From NCBI GenBank assembly GCA_019752335.1, contig JAIEMJ010000024.1, forward strand, positions 124,001-188,000: 64,000 bases of DNA. Reading direction: 5' to 3'. This stretch comes from Bryobacteraceae bacterium. Lineage in GTDB: Bacteria > Acidobacteriota > Terriglobia > Bryobacterales > Bryobacteraceae. Within the stretch, counting starts at the first letter, position 1, and each line of letters begins with the position of its first letter. Below the pieces are notes generated by a model. The model searched no databases, had not been told where the DNA came from, and was given only the letters and a program-made list of their open reading frames with translations. The position numbers and the translations under genes are program-made. Shown one piece after another: positions 10,120 through 19,240 of the stretch.

Positions 10120-12120
10120 TTGAAGAAGATCATCATTCGCGTAGCCATTGCGTTGGCGGTGCTGGGCGGCGTCGGCTACGGCGGCTATCAACTCTTTAAC
10201 GCCATGCCCCAGCGGCAGGCGTCGATCCCGACGACGAAAGTCCGCCAGGGCGACGTCGTCGTGCGCAGCTTCACCCGCGGCGAACTCCGGGCGGTGCGCT
10301 CGGCCACTCTCTCCGCGCCCAATCTTTTCGGCACGGTGCAGGTGACGAAGATGGCCGCCCTCGGCGCGTTCGCGCGCGAAAAAGACCTCGTCGTTGAATT
10401 CGACGACGCCGAAGTCATATCGCGTTTGGAAGAGAAGCAACTCGAGCTCGATCAGATTGACGAGCAGGTAAAGAAATCCCGTGCGGACCTGTCGATTCGG
10501 AACAATCAGGACCAGGTCGAACTGTTGCGCGCCCGTTACTCGGTCCGCCGCGCAGACCTCGAAGTGAAGCGCAACGAGTTGCTCTCCGCCATCGATGCCA
10601 AGAAGAACACGCTGACGCTCGACGAGTCCAAGCGCCGTTTGAAGCAGCTCGAAAGCGACATCAAGTCGCGGCAGGAGCAGGCGCAGGCCGAGCTCGCCGT
10701 GCTGATGGAGCGGCGCAATAAATCAGTGCTCGAACTCAACCGCGAGCGCGCCCGTCTGAATCAGGTCAAACTACTCAGCCCGATGAGCGGCCTGGTGGCG
10801 ATTAAGCAGAATCGCGGTTCGGCGATGATGTTCGGCATGCAGTTGCCCGACATCCGCGAGGGCGACCAGATTCAACCCGGCATCCCGGTGGCCGAAGTGC
10901 TCGACCTCTCCGAGCTCGAAGTGGTGGCCAAAGTGGGCGAGCTGGATCGCGCGAATCTGCGCGAAGGCCAGGATGTCGTGATGCGCTTAGACGCGATTGC
11001 GGACAAGAGCTTCACCGGCAAGATCAAGTCAATGAGCGCCACGGCCAGTGCGAACATGTTCTCGTCGGATCCGGCCAAGAAATTCGACGTGCTCTTTAGT
11101 GTCGACATGCGGCAGTTGCTGACCACGCTGGGCGCTAAGCCCGATTATATAGAGCGCGTAATCGCGACGGCGGAAGCCAATCGCAAGAAGGCTCCGATCG
11201 GTCCGCCCCCGGGCGCCATGGCCGCCATGATGGCCCGCATGGGAGCCGGTGGCGGTGGTGGCATGGGTGCTGGCGGGATGGGCGGCGGCATGATGGGAGG
11301 TGGCGGTGGCGGTGGTAGCATGACCAGCGGGGCTCCCGGCTTCTCCATGGGCGGACCTTCGACGGGCGGTTTTGCCCCGGCTGGTGGCCAAGATCCGAGC
11401 GCGGGCGGCGGTCAGCGCCGGGCCGGTGGTGGCGGTGGCATGATGGGCGCCTTTACGCGCGACCTTCAGCCCGACCAGGCCACCAAGATGCGCGACGCCA
11501 TCACCAAGGCGCTGGGCGGCAAGAGCATCGTCGAACTCGAGGGCGAAGAGCGCAGCAAGGTGATGGCTTCCCTGCGCGAGGAGTATCAGAAGATCACCGG
11601 TAAGCCGATGCCGTCCCGCAGCAGTAGCGGTCCCGGCGGCGCGCCGACCGAGGTCGCCCAAGGCGGGCGCCGCAATGGCGGTAGCGGTCCCGGTGGACCT
11701 GGCGGCGGCATGATGGGCGGATTCGGCGCCAATGGCTTCTCGGCCAAGGACATGGAAAACGCCAAGCTGCCTTTGCCTCCCGAAGAGGATTCGCAGATTG
11801 ACGTCTTGTTGCGGCCGGGTCTGCTTTCGGACGTCGAAATCATCGTCGAAAAGATTCCGAATGCGATTAACGTGCCCACGCAGGCCGTCTTCGAAAAAGA
11901 CGGCAAGCCGGTGGTCTACGTGAAGACCGAGCGCGGTTTTGAGCCGCGCAATATCCAAATTTTCAAACGCAGTGAATCCGTCATGGTCCTTACGGGCGGG
12001 GTGAAGCCGAACGACGTGATCGCCTTGGCCGATCCCTTCGCCAAGCCCACCGACAAGAAAAAGAAATCCGACGGCGGGGGCGGCGCCGGCATGCCCATGG
12101 GCCAAAAGGGGAGCCGTTAA
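10120..12120 (+). CDS. HlyD/MacA-type periplasmic adaptor with Gly/Met-rich insertions (TTG start)
   Basis: Third adaptor of the operon (666 aa). The start is TTG at 10120, with GAGGAG just upstream and only 10 bases after the preceding stop; the protein then begins MKKIIIRVAIALAVLG, a clean membrane anchor. Lipoyl and coiled-coil parts occupy about residues 40-250. Within the beta-barrel region an insertion of about 200 residues (about 360-560) contains two Gly/Met-rich tracts (GGMGGGMMGG and similar) around a short helical stretch. The usual barrel and C-terminal domain then resume (LLRPGLLSDVEI). Methionine-rich tracts can bind Cu(I) or Ag(I) in other proteins; here that is only a suggestion. 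Confidence 0.83.
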   Translation: MKKIIIRVAIALAVLGGVGYGGYQLFNAMPQRQASIPTTKVRQGDVVVRSFTRGELRAVRSATLSAPNLFGTVQVTKMAALGAFAREKDLVVEFDDAEVISRLEEKQLELDQIDEQVKKSRADLSIRNNQDQVELLRARYSVRRADLEVKRNELLSAIDAKKNTLTLDESKRRLKQLESDIKSRQEQAQAELAVLMERRNKSVLELNRERARLNQVKLLSPMSGLVAIKQNRGSAMMFGMQLPDIREGDQIQPGIPVAEVLDLSELEVVAKVGELDRANLREGQDVVMRLDAIADKSFTGKIKSMSATASANMFSSDPAKKFDVLFSVDMRQLLTTLGAKPDYIERVIATAEANRKKAPIGPPPGAMAAMMARMGAGGGGGMGAGGMGGGMMGGGGGGGSMTSGAPGFSMGGPSTGGFAPAGGQDPSAGGGQRRAGGGGGMMGAFTRDLQPDQATKMRDAITKALGGKSIVELEGEERSKVMASLREEYQKITGKPMPSRSSSGPGGAPTEVAQGGRRNGGSGPGGPGGGMMGGFGANGFSAKDMENAKLPLPPEEDSQIDVLLRPGLLSDVEIIVEKIPNAINVPTQAVFEKDGKPVVYVKTERGFEPRNIQIFKRSESVMVLTGGVKPNDVIALADPFAKPTDKKKKSDGGGGAGMPMGQKGSR

Positions 12121-12123
12121 CGC

Positions 12124-13380
12124 ATGAGTATCTTCTCCGGGCTGTTACCTGAACTCTACATGGGGCTGCAAAGCCTCTTTGTCCACAAGCTACGTAGCTT
12201 GCTCACCATGCTGGGTATGATCTTCGGCGTCGGCGCCGTGGTCGCCATGCTCTCGATCACCGCGGGCGCGCAAAAAGAGATGATGAGTTACATCGACTTA
12301 CTCGGCGTGAATAACATCATCGTCGAGGCCAAGGAAGCCGTCGACCGGAACGAGTTGCAAGCCCGCCGCGCCATCTCCCCCGGACTCACCTTCCGCGACT
12401 TCCGCGCCATCAGCGAGAACGTGCCCGGCCTGGCCGCTTCCACGCCGCGCAAGCGCTTTAAGCCGCAGAAGATTTTGCCCAAGGTCGCCAGTGAACCGCC
12501 GTTGCTGATCGGCGTCGAGTCCGACTATCTCGAAATCAATAGCCTGAAGGTCGTGGAAGGCCGCTTCTTCACCGAGGAAGACAATATGAACTCGGCCCCG
12601 GTCTGCGTCCTCGGCGAAAGTGCCAAGGTGAACTTACTTGGCTATGAACCCGCCGTCGGTAAGTTTGTCAAGGTCAACGAAAACTGGCTGCAAGTGGTAG
12701 GCGTTTTGGCCCAGCAGGCGACGGCGGACTCGGACGTCGAAGGTCTCGAAGTTACCAACCGCAATAACCTGATCATCTCGCCGCTCAATACGGTGATGCG
12801 CCGTTTTGAGGACAACACCTCTTATCTGAAGGATGAAATCGACGGCATTTACATGAAGGTCGGCAACAATACTGACTCGATTGAGACCGCCAGCATCGTC
12901 ACCGCGATTCTGGCGTCCACGCACAAGGATTCGGGTGACTTTACGGTTACCGTTCCGGCGGGCTTGCTCGAGCAACGCCGCCGCACGTCGTTCATCTTCA
13001 GCGTCGTTATGCTTTGCATCGCGGGCATTTCGCTGCTCGTGGGCGGCATCGGCATTATGAATATCATGCTCGCCACGGTGCTGGAGCGCACGCGCGAAAT
13101 CGGCATCCGGCGCGCGATCGGTGCACGCCAGGCCGACATCATCCGTCAATTTCTGATGGAGGCGGTACTGATTTCCATCATGGGCGGTGTCATCGGCATT
13201 CTGTTTGGGCTAACGCTATCGAAGATTATCGCGACGGCGGCCGGCTGGTCCACGGTCGTGACGGCCGCCAGTGTGATTGTCGCCTTCGGCGTCTCTTGCG
13301 GCATCGGCTTGCTCTTCGGGATTTACCCGGCGGTGCAGGCGGCGAAGCTCGACCCGATCGAAGCCATTCGCTACGAATAA
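12124..13380 (+). CDS. MacB-like ABC transporter permease (FtsX fold), no ATPase domain
   Basis: Inner-membrane subunit with MacB architecture: TM1 at about residues 20-45, a large periplasmic MacB_PCD domain (about 50-280), and three C-terminal TM helices in the FtsX domain (about 285-410) containing GGIGIMNIML and TREIGIRRAIGA. MacB normally has the nucleotide-binding domain fused at the N-terminus; here it is absent and no ATPase gene lies in the operon. GGGGAG precedes the ATG, three bases after the previous stop. The protein must use an ATPase encoded elsewhere or act as part of an atypical complex. Confidence 0.9.
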   Translation: MSIFSGLLPELYMGLQSLFVHKLRSLLTMLGMIFGVGAVVAMLSITAGAQKEMMSYIDLLGVNNIIVEAKEAVDRNELQARRAISPGLTFRDFRAISENVPGLAASTPRKRFKPQKILPKVASEPPLLIGVESDYLEINSLKVVEGRFFTEEDNMNSAPVCVLGESAKVNLLGYEPAVGKFVKVNENWLQVVGVLAQQATADSDVEGLEVTNRNNLIISPLNTVMRRFEDNTSYLKDEIDGIYMKVGNNTDSIETASIVTAILASTHKDSGDFTVTVPAGLLEQRRRTSFIFSVVMLCIAGISLLVGGIGIMNIMLATVLERTREIGIRRAIGARQADIIRQFLMEAVLISIMGGVIGILFGLTLSKIIATAAGWSTVVTAASVIVAFGVSCGIGLLFGIYPAVQAAKLDPIEAIRYE

Positions 13381-13399
13381 TTTATACTGACGAGATTCA

Positions 13400-15139
13400 A
13401 TGTTACTTTCTCTGCGATATCCCTTAGCGATCCTGACGCTCTGCTCTCTTGTTTTCGGCCAGGATTCCGCGCGCAAACTGAAGGCCCCTGAAGATACGGC
13501 GAACCCGTTCACGGAGAAGCTACGCACTTACGACGAAGTCGCGGCGCCTCGCTTCTACCAGAACGCCTATGTCAAGCAATCCGTCTTCATCCGGGCGGAC
13601 CCGACGTTTTCCCTCGCCGACCCCACACGGCTGAAGGATTTTGTCGTCGGCGACAAGCTGGAGCTCTCGCTGCGTTCTTACCTCGAGCTCGTGCTCGCCA
13701 ATAATACGCAGATCCAGTTACAGAAGGTGCTGATTCAACCGCAGCGCAATGCGATCCAGCGCGCCTTTGGCGTCTTTGATCCTATCGCCACGGCCCGCTT
13801 CACCGCCACCCGTCAGGAGACGCCGACTACGGACGCCCTGGCCGGCGCGGCTGTTTTGAGCCAGTTATCCCAACCCTTCAATCTTGGCGTCACTCAGTTG
13901 CTCGAAAGTGGCTTGCAGTATCAGGTGAACTACAACGCGAGCAAGCTTTCCACAAATAACTCGTTCGCCAACTTCAATCCGAACTATAACTCCGCCCTCA
14001 ACGTCACCCTGACCCAGCCACTGCTGCGCAACCGCGGCGGGTACTTCAATAAGATCCCTGTCTATGTCGCCCGCGCCAATCTGCGCTCGGCCGAGTTCCG
14101 GCTCGAAGATACGATCAACCGCTTGCTGGCGAACTCGGAAAACGCCTATTGGGATGTCATTGGCGCGCGCGAGAATCTGAAGGTGCAGGAGCAGGCACTC
14201 GGGCTCGCCGATACCAGCTTGAAGCGGGCCCAACGCGAGCTCGAACTGGGCGCCATCTCGGCCCTCGACATCTACCAGCCGCAAGCGACGTATGCCCGGG
14301 CCGAAATTCTCGTCACGCAGGCCCGTTACCGGCTGGCCCAGTTCGAAGACGTGTTGCGCCTGCAAATCGGCGTCGACCTCGATCCCGACCTCCGCAAATT
14401 ACCACTCGTGCTGACGGAGCCGGTCTTACCGCCTACGGACACCAACCCCTTCGACAAGGAGGCTCTCGTCACCGAGGCTCTCTCCCTGCGTCCTGACCTC
14501 AAGGCCATCCGCCAGGACGTTTTAGGCGACGACCTCACCATCCGGCAAGCCGCCAACAATCTGCGCCCGGATCTTTCGCTCTTCGGCAACTACACCAGCC
14601 AGGGACGCGGCGGCAATCTCATCCAGCGCCGCAACATCTTCAACGCCGACGGCAGCACTTCTCCGGTATTGCAGGTAACTCCTGGCGGCTTCCCCGACGC
14701 CCTTAGCCAGATGTTTGGCTTCAGTTACCCCGTGTATGGCTTCGGCTTGCAACTGCGCCTGCCCCTCCGCGACCGCCGCGCCGCGGCTGACTTCGCCGAC
14801 CAAGTCGTAGCCAAGCGCGCCGACCTTCTTACCCAACGCCAGATCGCCCAGCAAGTGCGTCTCGACGTTTTGAACGCCATCAACCTCGTCGAGAACAGCC
14901 GCGCCAGCGTCGAACTGGCCAAGATCGCCGCCGACCTGGCCCAAAAGCGTGTCGAGGCCGAGCAGAAGAAATACGACCTTGGCACCACCACGCTCTTCTT
15001 CGTCCTCGCCGCGCAGCAGGACCTCTCCCAGGCCCAATCCGACCTGGTGACGCAGTCCGTCACCTACCGCCGCAACCAGCTCAACCTGCTGCAGCGCAGC
15101 GGCAAGTTGCTCTCGGACCGCGGCGTCGTCTTGCAATAA
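13400..15139 (+). CDS. TolC family outer-membrane efflux protein
   Basis: Outer-membrane channel partner of the adaptors upstream. A signal peptide (LAILTLCSLVFGQ) is followed by two outer_membrane_efflux repeats with long helices. LRSAEFRLEDTINRLLANSENAYWDV is the first long helix region and VENSRASVELAKIAADLAQKRVEAEQ the second, and the DLGTTT and RNQLNLLQ endings are typical. At 579 aa it is somewhat longer than E. coli TolC. It closes the operon that begins at 6978. Confidence 0.9.
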   Translation: MLLSLRYPLAILTLCSLVFGQDSARKLKAPEDTANPFTEKLRTYDEVAAPRFYQNAYVKQSVFIRADPTFSLADPTRLKDFVVGDKLELSLRSYLELVLANNTQIQLQKVLIQPQRNAIQRAFGVFDPIATARFTATRQETPTTDALAGAAVLSQLSQPFNLGVTQLLESGLQYQVNYNASKLSTNNSFANFNPNYNSALNVTLTQPLLRNRGGYFNKIPVYVARANLRSAEFRLEDTINRLLANSENAYWDVIGARENLKVQEQALGLADTSLKRAQRELELGAISALDIYQPQATYARAEILVTQARYRLAQFEDVLRLQIGVDLDPDLRKLPLVLTEPVLPPTDTNPFDKEALVTEALSLRPDLKAIRQDVLGDDLTIRQAANNLRPDLSLFGNYTSQGRGGNLIQRRNIFNADGSTSPVLQVTPGGFPDALSQMFGFSYPVYGFGLQLRLPLRDRRAAADFADQVVAKRADLLTQRQIAQQVRLDVLNAINLVENSRASVELAKIAADLAQKRVEAEQKKYDLGTTTLFFVLAAQQDLSQAQSDLVTQSVTYRRNQLNLLQRSGKLLSDRGVVLQ

Positions 15140-15256
15140 TCCGCGCTAAGCCCCACAAAACAGGCGCTTGCCGCAGTTCACCGGAGCGAGGTCCCATTAC
15201 TCTTGCCAATCGCTCCCATAAAAATGTCCATCAATACCAGTACGGCCTTCCAAGGT

Positions 15257-15262
15257 TATAAT
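15257..15262 (+). promoter_or_regulatory. Probable -10 element for the first glutamine synthetase gene
   Basis: A perfect TATAAT stands 30 bases before the ATG at 15292, with AGAGGAG as ribosome site. No good -35 hexamer is seen at the expected distance, so the promoter may need an activator. Confidence 0.45.
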
Positions 15263-15291
15263 CATAGCTACCCATCGTTTAGAGGAGTCTG

Positions 15292-16722
15292 ATGTCCACC
15301 GAACTTAGCAGCTTTTTGACGCTCACGTATGCTGAGCTGGAAGAATTGAACCTGGCCGCGAAGGCCCAGCGTAAAGCCCGCGTTGACCCGGCCACCATTC
15401 AGGCGGAGCGCCTGAAGTACCTGCAGGATACCCCCAGCATCAAGGCCGTCACGTTGCTGTTCAGCGACCTCGAAGGCCGCCTCCACATGCTGGACTATGA
15501 CAAGAAGTTCCTCGTCAAGAGCTGGGATAACCTCACCTTCGACGGCAGCTCCATCCGCGGCTTTACCGCCCAGCGCGAGAGCGACCTGCGCCTGAACATC
15601 GACTGGAACGCCTTCTACTGGACGCCGGCCGACGTCTTCGGCCCCGGCAAGGTGATGGTCTTCGGCGAAGTGGTGGACAAGGACGGCTCGCCCTATCGCG
15701 CCGACTTGCGCGCCGTGCTCAAGGAGTACGCGAACAAGCTGTACACCAAGGAAGGCTACACGCTCAACGCGGCCAACGAAATCGAAGGCTTCCTGTTCGC
15801 CGGCACCGACGCCGAGCGCAAGTATCACGAGACCGGCAAGTTCGAGTACGTCAACACCGGCGGCTACTACCACTCGCTGCCTGGGGATCCGCTGCGCACC
15901 TTCATCGACAAAGTGGCCGAAGTGCAGCGCGCCATGGGCTTCGAAAACGAGAAGGACCATCCGGAAGTGGCGCCGTCGCAGTTCGAGATCAACTATAGTT
16001 ACGGCGACGTGGTCTCCGCGGCCGACCAGATTCAGCTCTACAAGCTCATCTGCCGCCAGGTAGCCACCCAGATGGGCTACAGCGTCAGCTTCCTGCCCAA
16101 GCCCGTCGTGGGCGTGAACGGCAGTGGCATGCACACCAACGTGTCCATCATGAAGAACGGCAAGAATCTCTTCTGGGACCCCAAGGGCGAAGAGAAGATC
16201 AGCAAGATGGCCTGGCAGTTTATTGATCGCATTCTGACGCACGGCAACGACATCTGCGTCCTGCTGAACGCGAGCGTCAACGCTTACCGCCGCCTCGATC
16301 CGCACTTCGAAGCGCCGAACCAAATCAAGGCCTCGGCCACGGACCGCGGCTCGATGGTGCGCATCCCGATCGGCAACGAGAAGAGCGCGCGCGTTGAGGT
16401 GCGCTCGGTGGGTCCGGACGCGAATCCGTACATGGTGCTCTACTCGGTCTTCAAGACCGGCCTCGACGGCGAGACGGCGAAGATCAAAAACCTGCGCCAG
16501 GCGGATCGTTATCTGCCGGACAACATCTACACGGCGCTTGAAAACTTCAAGGCTGCGAAGTGGACCGACGAGTTGCTGGGCGAAGACGTGAAGGGCCGCT
16601 ACGCCGATTTGAAGCAGGCTTCGGCCGACCGCTGCGCCCGCCTCTTGGGCACGGTGGTGAAGACGCCCGAGGTCCAGTTCCACCACGAAGTCTACAACCA
16701 ATACCTCTGGAACCAGTTCTAA
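15292..16722 (+). CDS. Glutamine synthetase family protein (type I fold, divergent)
   Basis: Glutamate-ammonia ligase fold of 476 aa. It keeps the latch FDGSSIRGF (about residues 84-92), the EIEGFLF metal-ligand region, the HHEV-equivalent segment DHPEVAPSQFEINY, the ATP-binding NGSGMHTNVS, and the RIP loop with NPYM. The segment aligned with the adenylylation loop reads DNIYTALENF rather than YDLPPEE, so GlnE-type adenylylation is doubtful. An N-terminal extension of about 50 residues precedes the beta-grasp domain. The next gene is a second, more canonical synthetase, separated by a terminator. This one may serve another amine or another nitrogen state. Confidence 0.85.
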   Translation: MSTELSSFLTLTYAELEELNLAAKAQRKARVDPATIQAERLKYLQDTPSIKAVTLLFSDLEGRLHMLDYDKKFLVKSWDNLTFDGSSIRGFTAQRESDLRLNIDWNAFYWTPADVFGPGKVMVFGEVVDKDGSPYRADLRAVLKEYANKLYTKEGYTLNAANEIEGFLFAGTDAERKYHETGKFEYVNTGGYYHSLPGDPLRTFIDKVAEVQRAMGFENEKDHPEVAPSQFEINYSYGDVVSAADQIQLYKLICRQVATQMGYSVSFLPKPVVGVNGSGMHTNVSIMKNGKNLFWDPKGEEKISKMAWQFIDRILTHGNDICVLLNASVNAYRRLDPHFEAPNQIKASATDRGSMVRIPIGNEKSARVEVRSVGPDANPYMVLYSVFKTGLDGETAKIKNLRQADRYLPDNIYTALENFKAAKWTDELLGEDVKGRYADLKQASADRCARLLGTVVKTPEVQFHHEVYNQYLWNQF

Positions 16723-16741
16723 GGCGCTGGAATGTTCGCTT

Positions 16742-16779
16742 AGCAAAAACGCCCTGGCCGCAAGCCAGGGCGTTTTGCT
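16742..16779 (+). terminator. Rho-independent terminator between the two glutamine synthetase genes
   Basis: ACGCCCTGGC and GCCAGGGCGT pair around a CGCAA loop, and the stem extends into flanking A and T runs (AGCAAAA / TTTTGCT). It lies just after the stop at 16722 and separates transcription of the two genes. Confidence 0.88.
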
Positions 16780-16806
16780 GTCTAATAGGAAGTTAGTTGC
16801 ACCGTC

Positions 16807-18216
16807 ATGACCCCTAAAGAAGTACTCGACTACGCCAAACAAAACGACGTCCGCCAGGTGGATCTGCGCTTCACCGATATCCCCGGCCTGACGCATCACA
16901 TCAGCTACCCCATTAGCCAACTGGAAGAAAGCAGCTTCGAGGCCGGTTTCGGCATCGATGGCAGTTCCATTCGCGGCTGGGCGGCGATCAACGAAAGCGA
17001 CATGCTCCTGATTCCGGACCCGGCGACGGCGTTCCTCGATCCGTTCACCGAGATTCCCACCCTCGTGATGCTGGGCAATGTGCTCGATCCGCTGACGCGG
17101 CAGAAGTACGAACGCGATCCGCGTTACATCGCCCAGAAGGCCGAAATGTACCTGAAGAATTCGGGGCTGGCCGATACTTCTTTCTTCGGCGCCGAGGCCG
17201 AATTCTTCGTCTTTGACAACGTCCGTTTCGACAGCACCATCAACTCCGGCTTCTACTTCATTGACGCCGAGGAGGGCCGCTGGAACTCCGGCCGCGAGCA
17301 CAACAACCTGGGCTACCGGCCGCGCGTGAAGGAAGGCTACTTTCCGGTGCCGCCCACCGACATGTACATGGACCTGCGCAGCGAAATGGTGGAGGTGATG
17401 ATCGCCTGCGGGCTGACGATTGAGTGCCACCATCACGAAGTGGCCACCGGCGGGCAGTGCGAGATCGACCAGAAGTACGACACGCTGCTCAAGAGCGCCG
17501 ACAACATGGTGCTCTACAAGTACATCGCGCGCAACGTGGCCCATCGCAACGGCAAGAGCGTCACCTTCATGCCGAAGCCGCTCTTCGGCGACAACGGCAG
17601 CGGCATGCACTGCCACCAAAGCCTGTGGAAGGACGGCAAGCCGCTTTTCGCCGGCGACGGCTACGCGGGCCTGTCGCAGATGGCGCTGTGGTACATCGGC
17701 GGCCTGCTGAAGCACTCGCGCGCGCTTTCGGCGATCATCGCGCCGACGACGAACAGCTACAAGCGCCTGGTGCCCGGCTACGAAGCGCCGGTGAATTTGG
17801 CGTACTCGCGCCGCAACCGGTCCGCCGCGGTGCGCATTCCGATGTACTCGGCGTCGCCGAAGGCCAAGCGCGTCGAGTTCCGTCCGCCGGACCCCAGCGC
17901 GAACCCTTACCTCGCCTTCGCCGCGCTGTTGATGGCCGGCCTCGACGGCATCCTCACCAAAGCCGACCCCGGCGAGCCACTCGACAAAGACATCTACGAC
18001 CTTTCGACGGAGGAGATGAAAGCCGTCCCCTCCATGCCCGCGTCGTTGGACGAGGCGCTGACGTGCCTCGAAGAGGACCACGCCTTCCTGCTGAAGGGCG
18101 ACGTCTTCACCGAGGAGTTGCTTGAGACCTACGTCGCCTACAAGCGCAAGAACGAGGCCGACGCCGTGCGTCTGCGTCCGCACCCGTACGAGTTTTCGTT
18201 GTACTACGACATTTAG
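16807..18216 (+). CDS. glnA: Glutamine synthetase, type I (GSI-beta)
   Basis: Assimilates ammonium by ATP-dependent amidation of glutamate. The 469-aa length matches dodecameric [37 protein letters not shown], the ATP-site [10 protein letters not shown], the flexible loop with [17 protein letters not shown] and RIP are all present. Tyr397 in DIYDLSTEE stands exactly where E. coli GlnA is adenylylated, so GlnE control is likely. It is the housekeeping enzyme; the divergent paralogue lies upstream behind a terminator. Confidence 0.95.
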   Translation: MTPKEVLDYAKQNDVRQVDLRFTDIPGLTHHISYPISQLEESSFEAGFGIDGSSIRGWAAINESDMLLIPDPATAFLDPFTEIPTLVMLGNVLDPLTRQKYERDPRYIAQKAEMYLKNSGLADTSFFGAEAEFFVFDNVRFDSTINSGFYFIDAEEGRWNSGREHNNLGYRPRVKEGYFPVPPTDMYMDLRSEMVEVMIACGLTIECHHHEVATGGQCEIDQKYDTLLKSADNMVLYKYIARNVAHRNGKSVTFMPKPLFGDNGSGMHCHQSLWKDGKPLFAGDGYAGLSQMALWYIGGLLKHSRALSAIIAPTTNSYKRLVPGYEAPVNLAYSRRNRSAAVRIPMYSASPKAKRVEFRPPDPSANPYLAFAALLMAGLDGILTKADPGEPLDKDIYDLSTEEMKAVPSMPASLDEALTCLEEDHAFLLKGDVFTEELLETYVAYKRKNEADAVRLRPHPYEFSLYYDI

Positions 18217-18230
18217 GTCAGCCGGAGTGG

Positions 18231-18524
18231 CTAAGAGCGCAACAAGGCCAGGTGGAGCGAGACCAAGGCGTCAATATTGCGCGTCATCAAGCCCGATATG
18301 TGCCGCAACTCCGCGGCGTCCCATGTGGAAACGCGTGCCAGAGGCTCTGAAATGCTCTCCTTGAGAGCCATCCGCGCTGCGTTGAGATCCTCCATCAGGC
18401 GTTCATGCCGTCCAGGATCTGGGTGCGGAATCCCGGATTCCCGCAGAGCCACTTCGATGGTGTGAATGGAATTCGAGTATCGCTGTAGAAGTTGCGTTAC
18501 TCTTTGCCGTTCCGTGGAAGGCAC
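18231..18524 (-). CDS. Small helical protein of unknown function (DUF4325 cassette, gene 3)
   Basis: A 97-aa soluble protein that looks almost all-helical (NSIHTIEVALRESGI, LMEDLNAARMALKESI, LRHISGLMTRNIDALVSLHLALL). I do not recognise a family. Its start overlaps the end of the upstream gene by 28 bases in another frame, and that gene overlaps the one before it, so the three genes form one translationally coupled unit. Helical content and context suggest a partner of the membrane protein encoded before it. Confidence 0.65.
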   Translation of the reverse strand: MPSTERQRVTQLLQRYSNSIHTIEVALRESGIPHPDPGRHERLMEDLNAARMALKESISEPLARVSTWDAAELRHISGLMTRNIDALVSLHLALLRS

Positions 18525-18757
18525 GAGGCTGCCGGGAAGGGGGCAAGCGGAGTCCAGCCCAAGGAAACCGCGTCGAGGGCCGCGATGCCATTCGTACAGA
18601 GGCCGCAGAGAGCGTCTCGCAACACCCGGTCATTGGTGTGCCTGCGCTGAATGATCCAGCCGACATAGTAGGCCGCGCCGCCCGTGAGAAGCAGATTGCC
18701 TATCTCACCCAGCGTGAGCTTGAGTTCAACGAACCCAAGTGACCCAAACTCAGCCAT
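18497..18757 (-). CDS. Small single-helix membrane protein (DUF4325 cassette, gene 2)
   Basis: An 86-aa protein with one predicted membrane helix at about residues 18-37 (GNLLLTGGAAYYVGWIIQ), a following Arg/His-rich segment (RRHTNDRVLRD) and a cytoplasm-like amphipathic tail. No family recognised. It starts 8 bases inside the end of the DUF4325 gene and its own end overlaps the third gene. The membrane anchor next to a STAS-like regulator suggests a membrane effector or sensor, which is inference only. Confidence 0.65.
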   Translation of the reverse strand: MAEFGSLGFVELKLTLGEIGNLLLTGGAAYYVGWIIQRRHTNDRVLRDALCGLCTNGIAALDAVSLGWTPLAPFPAASCLPRNGKE

Positions 18758-19103
18758 TCGCCTGCTTGATGTAGCTGCGAATGTCCTTCACCAAGTTTGG
18801 CTCGTCCTTTGAGACGAAATCGAGAGTGTCGTTCACCAAGCGCTGGCCGTGCTTCCGGGCCAGACCGCCAAAAGCCTCTTCCAAGAACGAAGTAGCATAC
18901 CCGTAGCCACCATCAAGGTCGATCAGCAGCACGGCATGGTCATTGACCGCCTCAACAAAGGCGGGCTCAAGAATTTCGTCGCGAAATGCTTCTCCAGAAA
19001 AAGTTCCCTCCACCCTAAAACGAGGGCCGGGTGATTTGCTGAAACAATCAGCGATTCTTAACGTGAGCGTCTGCTTGACATCCTGCATGATGCACCTGCC
19101 CAT
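18750..19103 (-). CDS. STAS-like domain protein (DUF4325; cassette gene 1)
   Basis: A 117-aa protein whose core, with AVLLIDLDGGYGYATSFLEEAFGGL at about residues 57-82, matches the STAS-like DUF4325 family: a hydrophobic strand, a Gly-rich turn, then an SFLEEAFG helix. Such proteins resemble anti-sigma-antagonist folds and are found beside kinases, ATPases or unknown genes. Here the partners are a one-helix membrane protein and a helical protein, both translationally coupled. The three genes point against the glutamine synthetase genes and in the same direction as the long cluster that follows. Confidence 0.8.
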   Translation of the reverse strand: MGRCIMQDVKQTLTLRIADCFSKSPGPRFRVEGTFSGEAFRDEILEPAFVEAVNDHAVLLIDLDGGYGYATSFLEEAFGGLARKHGQRLVNDTLDFVSKDEPNLVKDIRSYIKQANG

Positions 19104-19240
19104 ACGATACTACGTGAAAGACAGCGCGCGCTATGTGAAGATCGTCGAGTATTCCGGGGCTGCTGTACGTCGGTTGCCACGGTCACGATGAAGTGGTGGT
19201 TTTCGAGGAGTTGTGGAGGTGACGGACCAGGGGGTCCGTC

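Noticed and set aside
15268-18183. A 971-codon minus-strand open frame across both glutamine synthetases
   Set aside because: It is the mirror frame of two clear glutamine synthetase genes and is rich in His, Val, Ala and Arg, as expected for a GC-rich antisense shadow.
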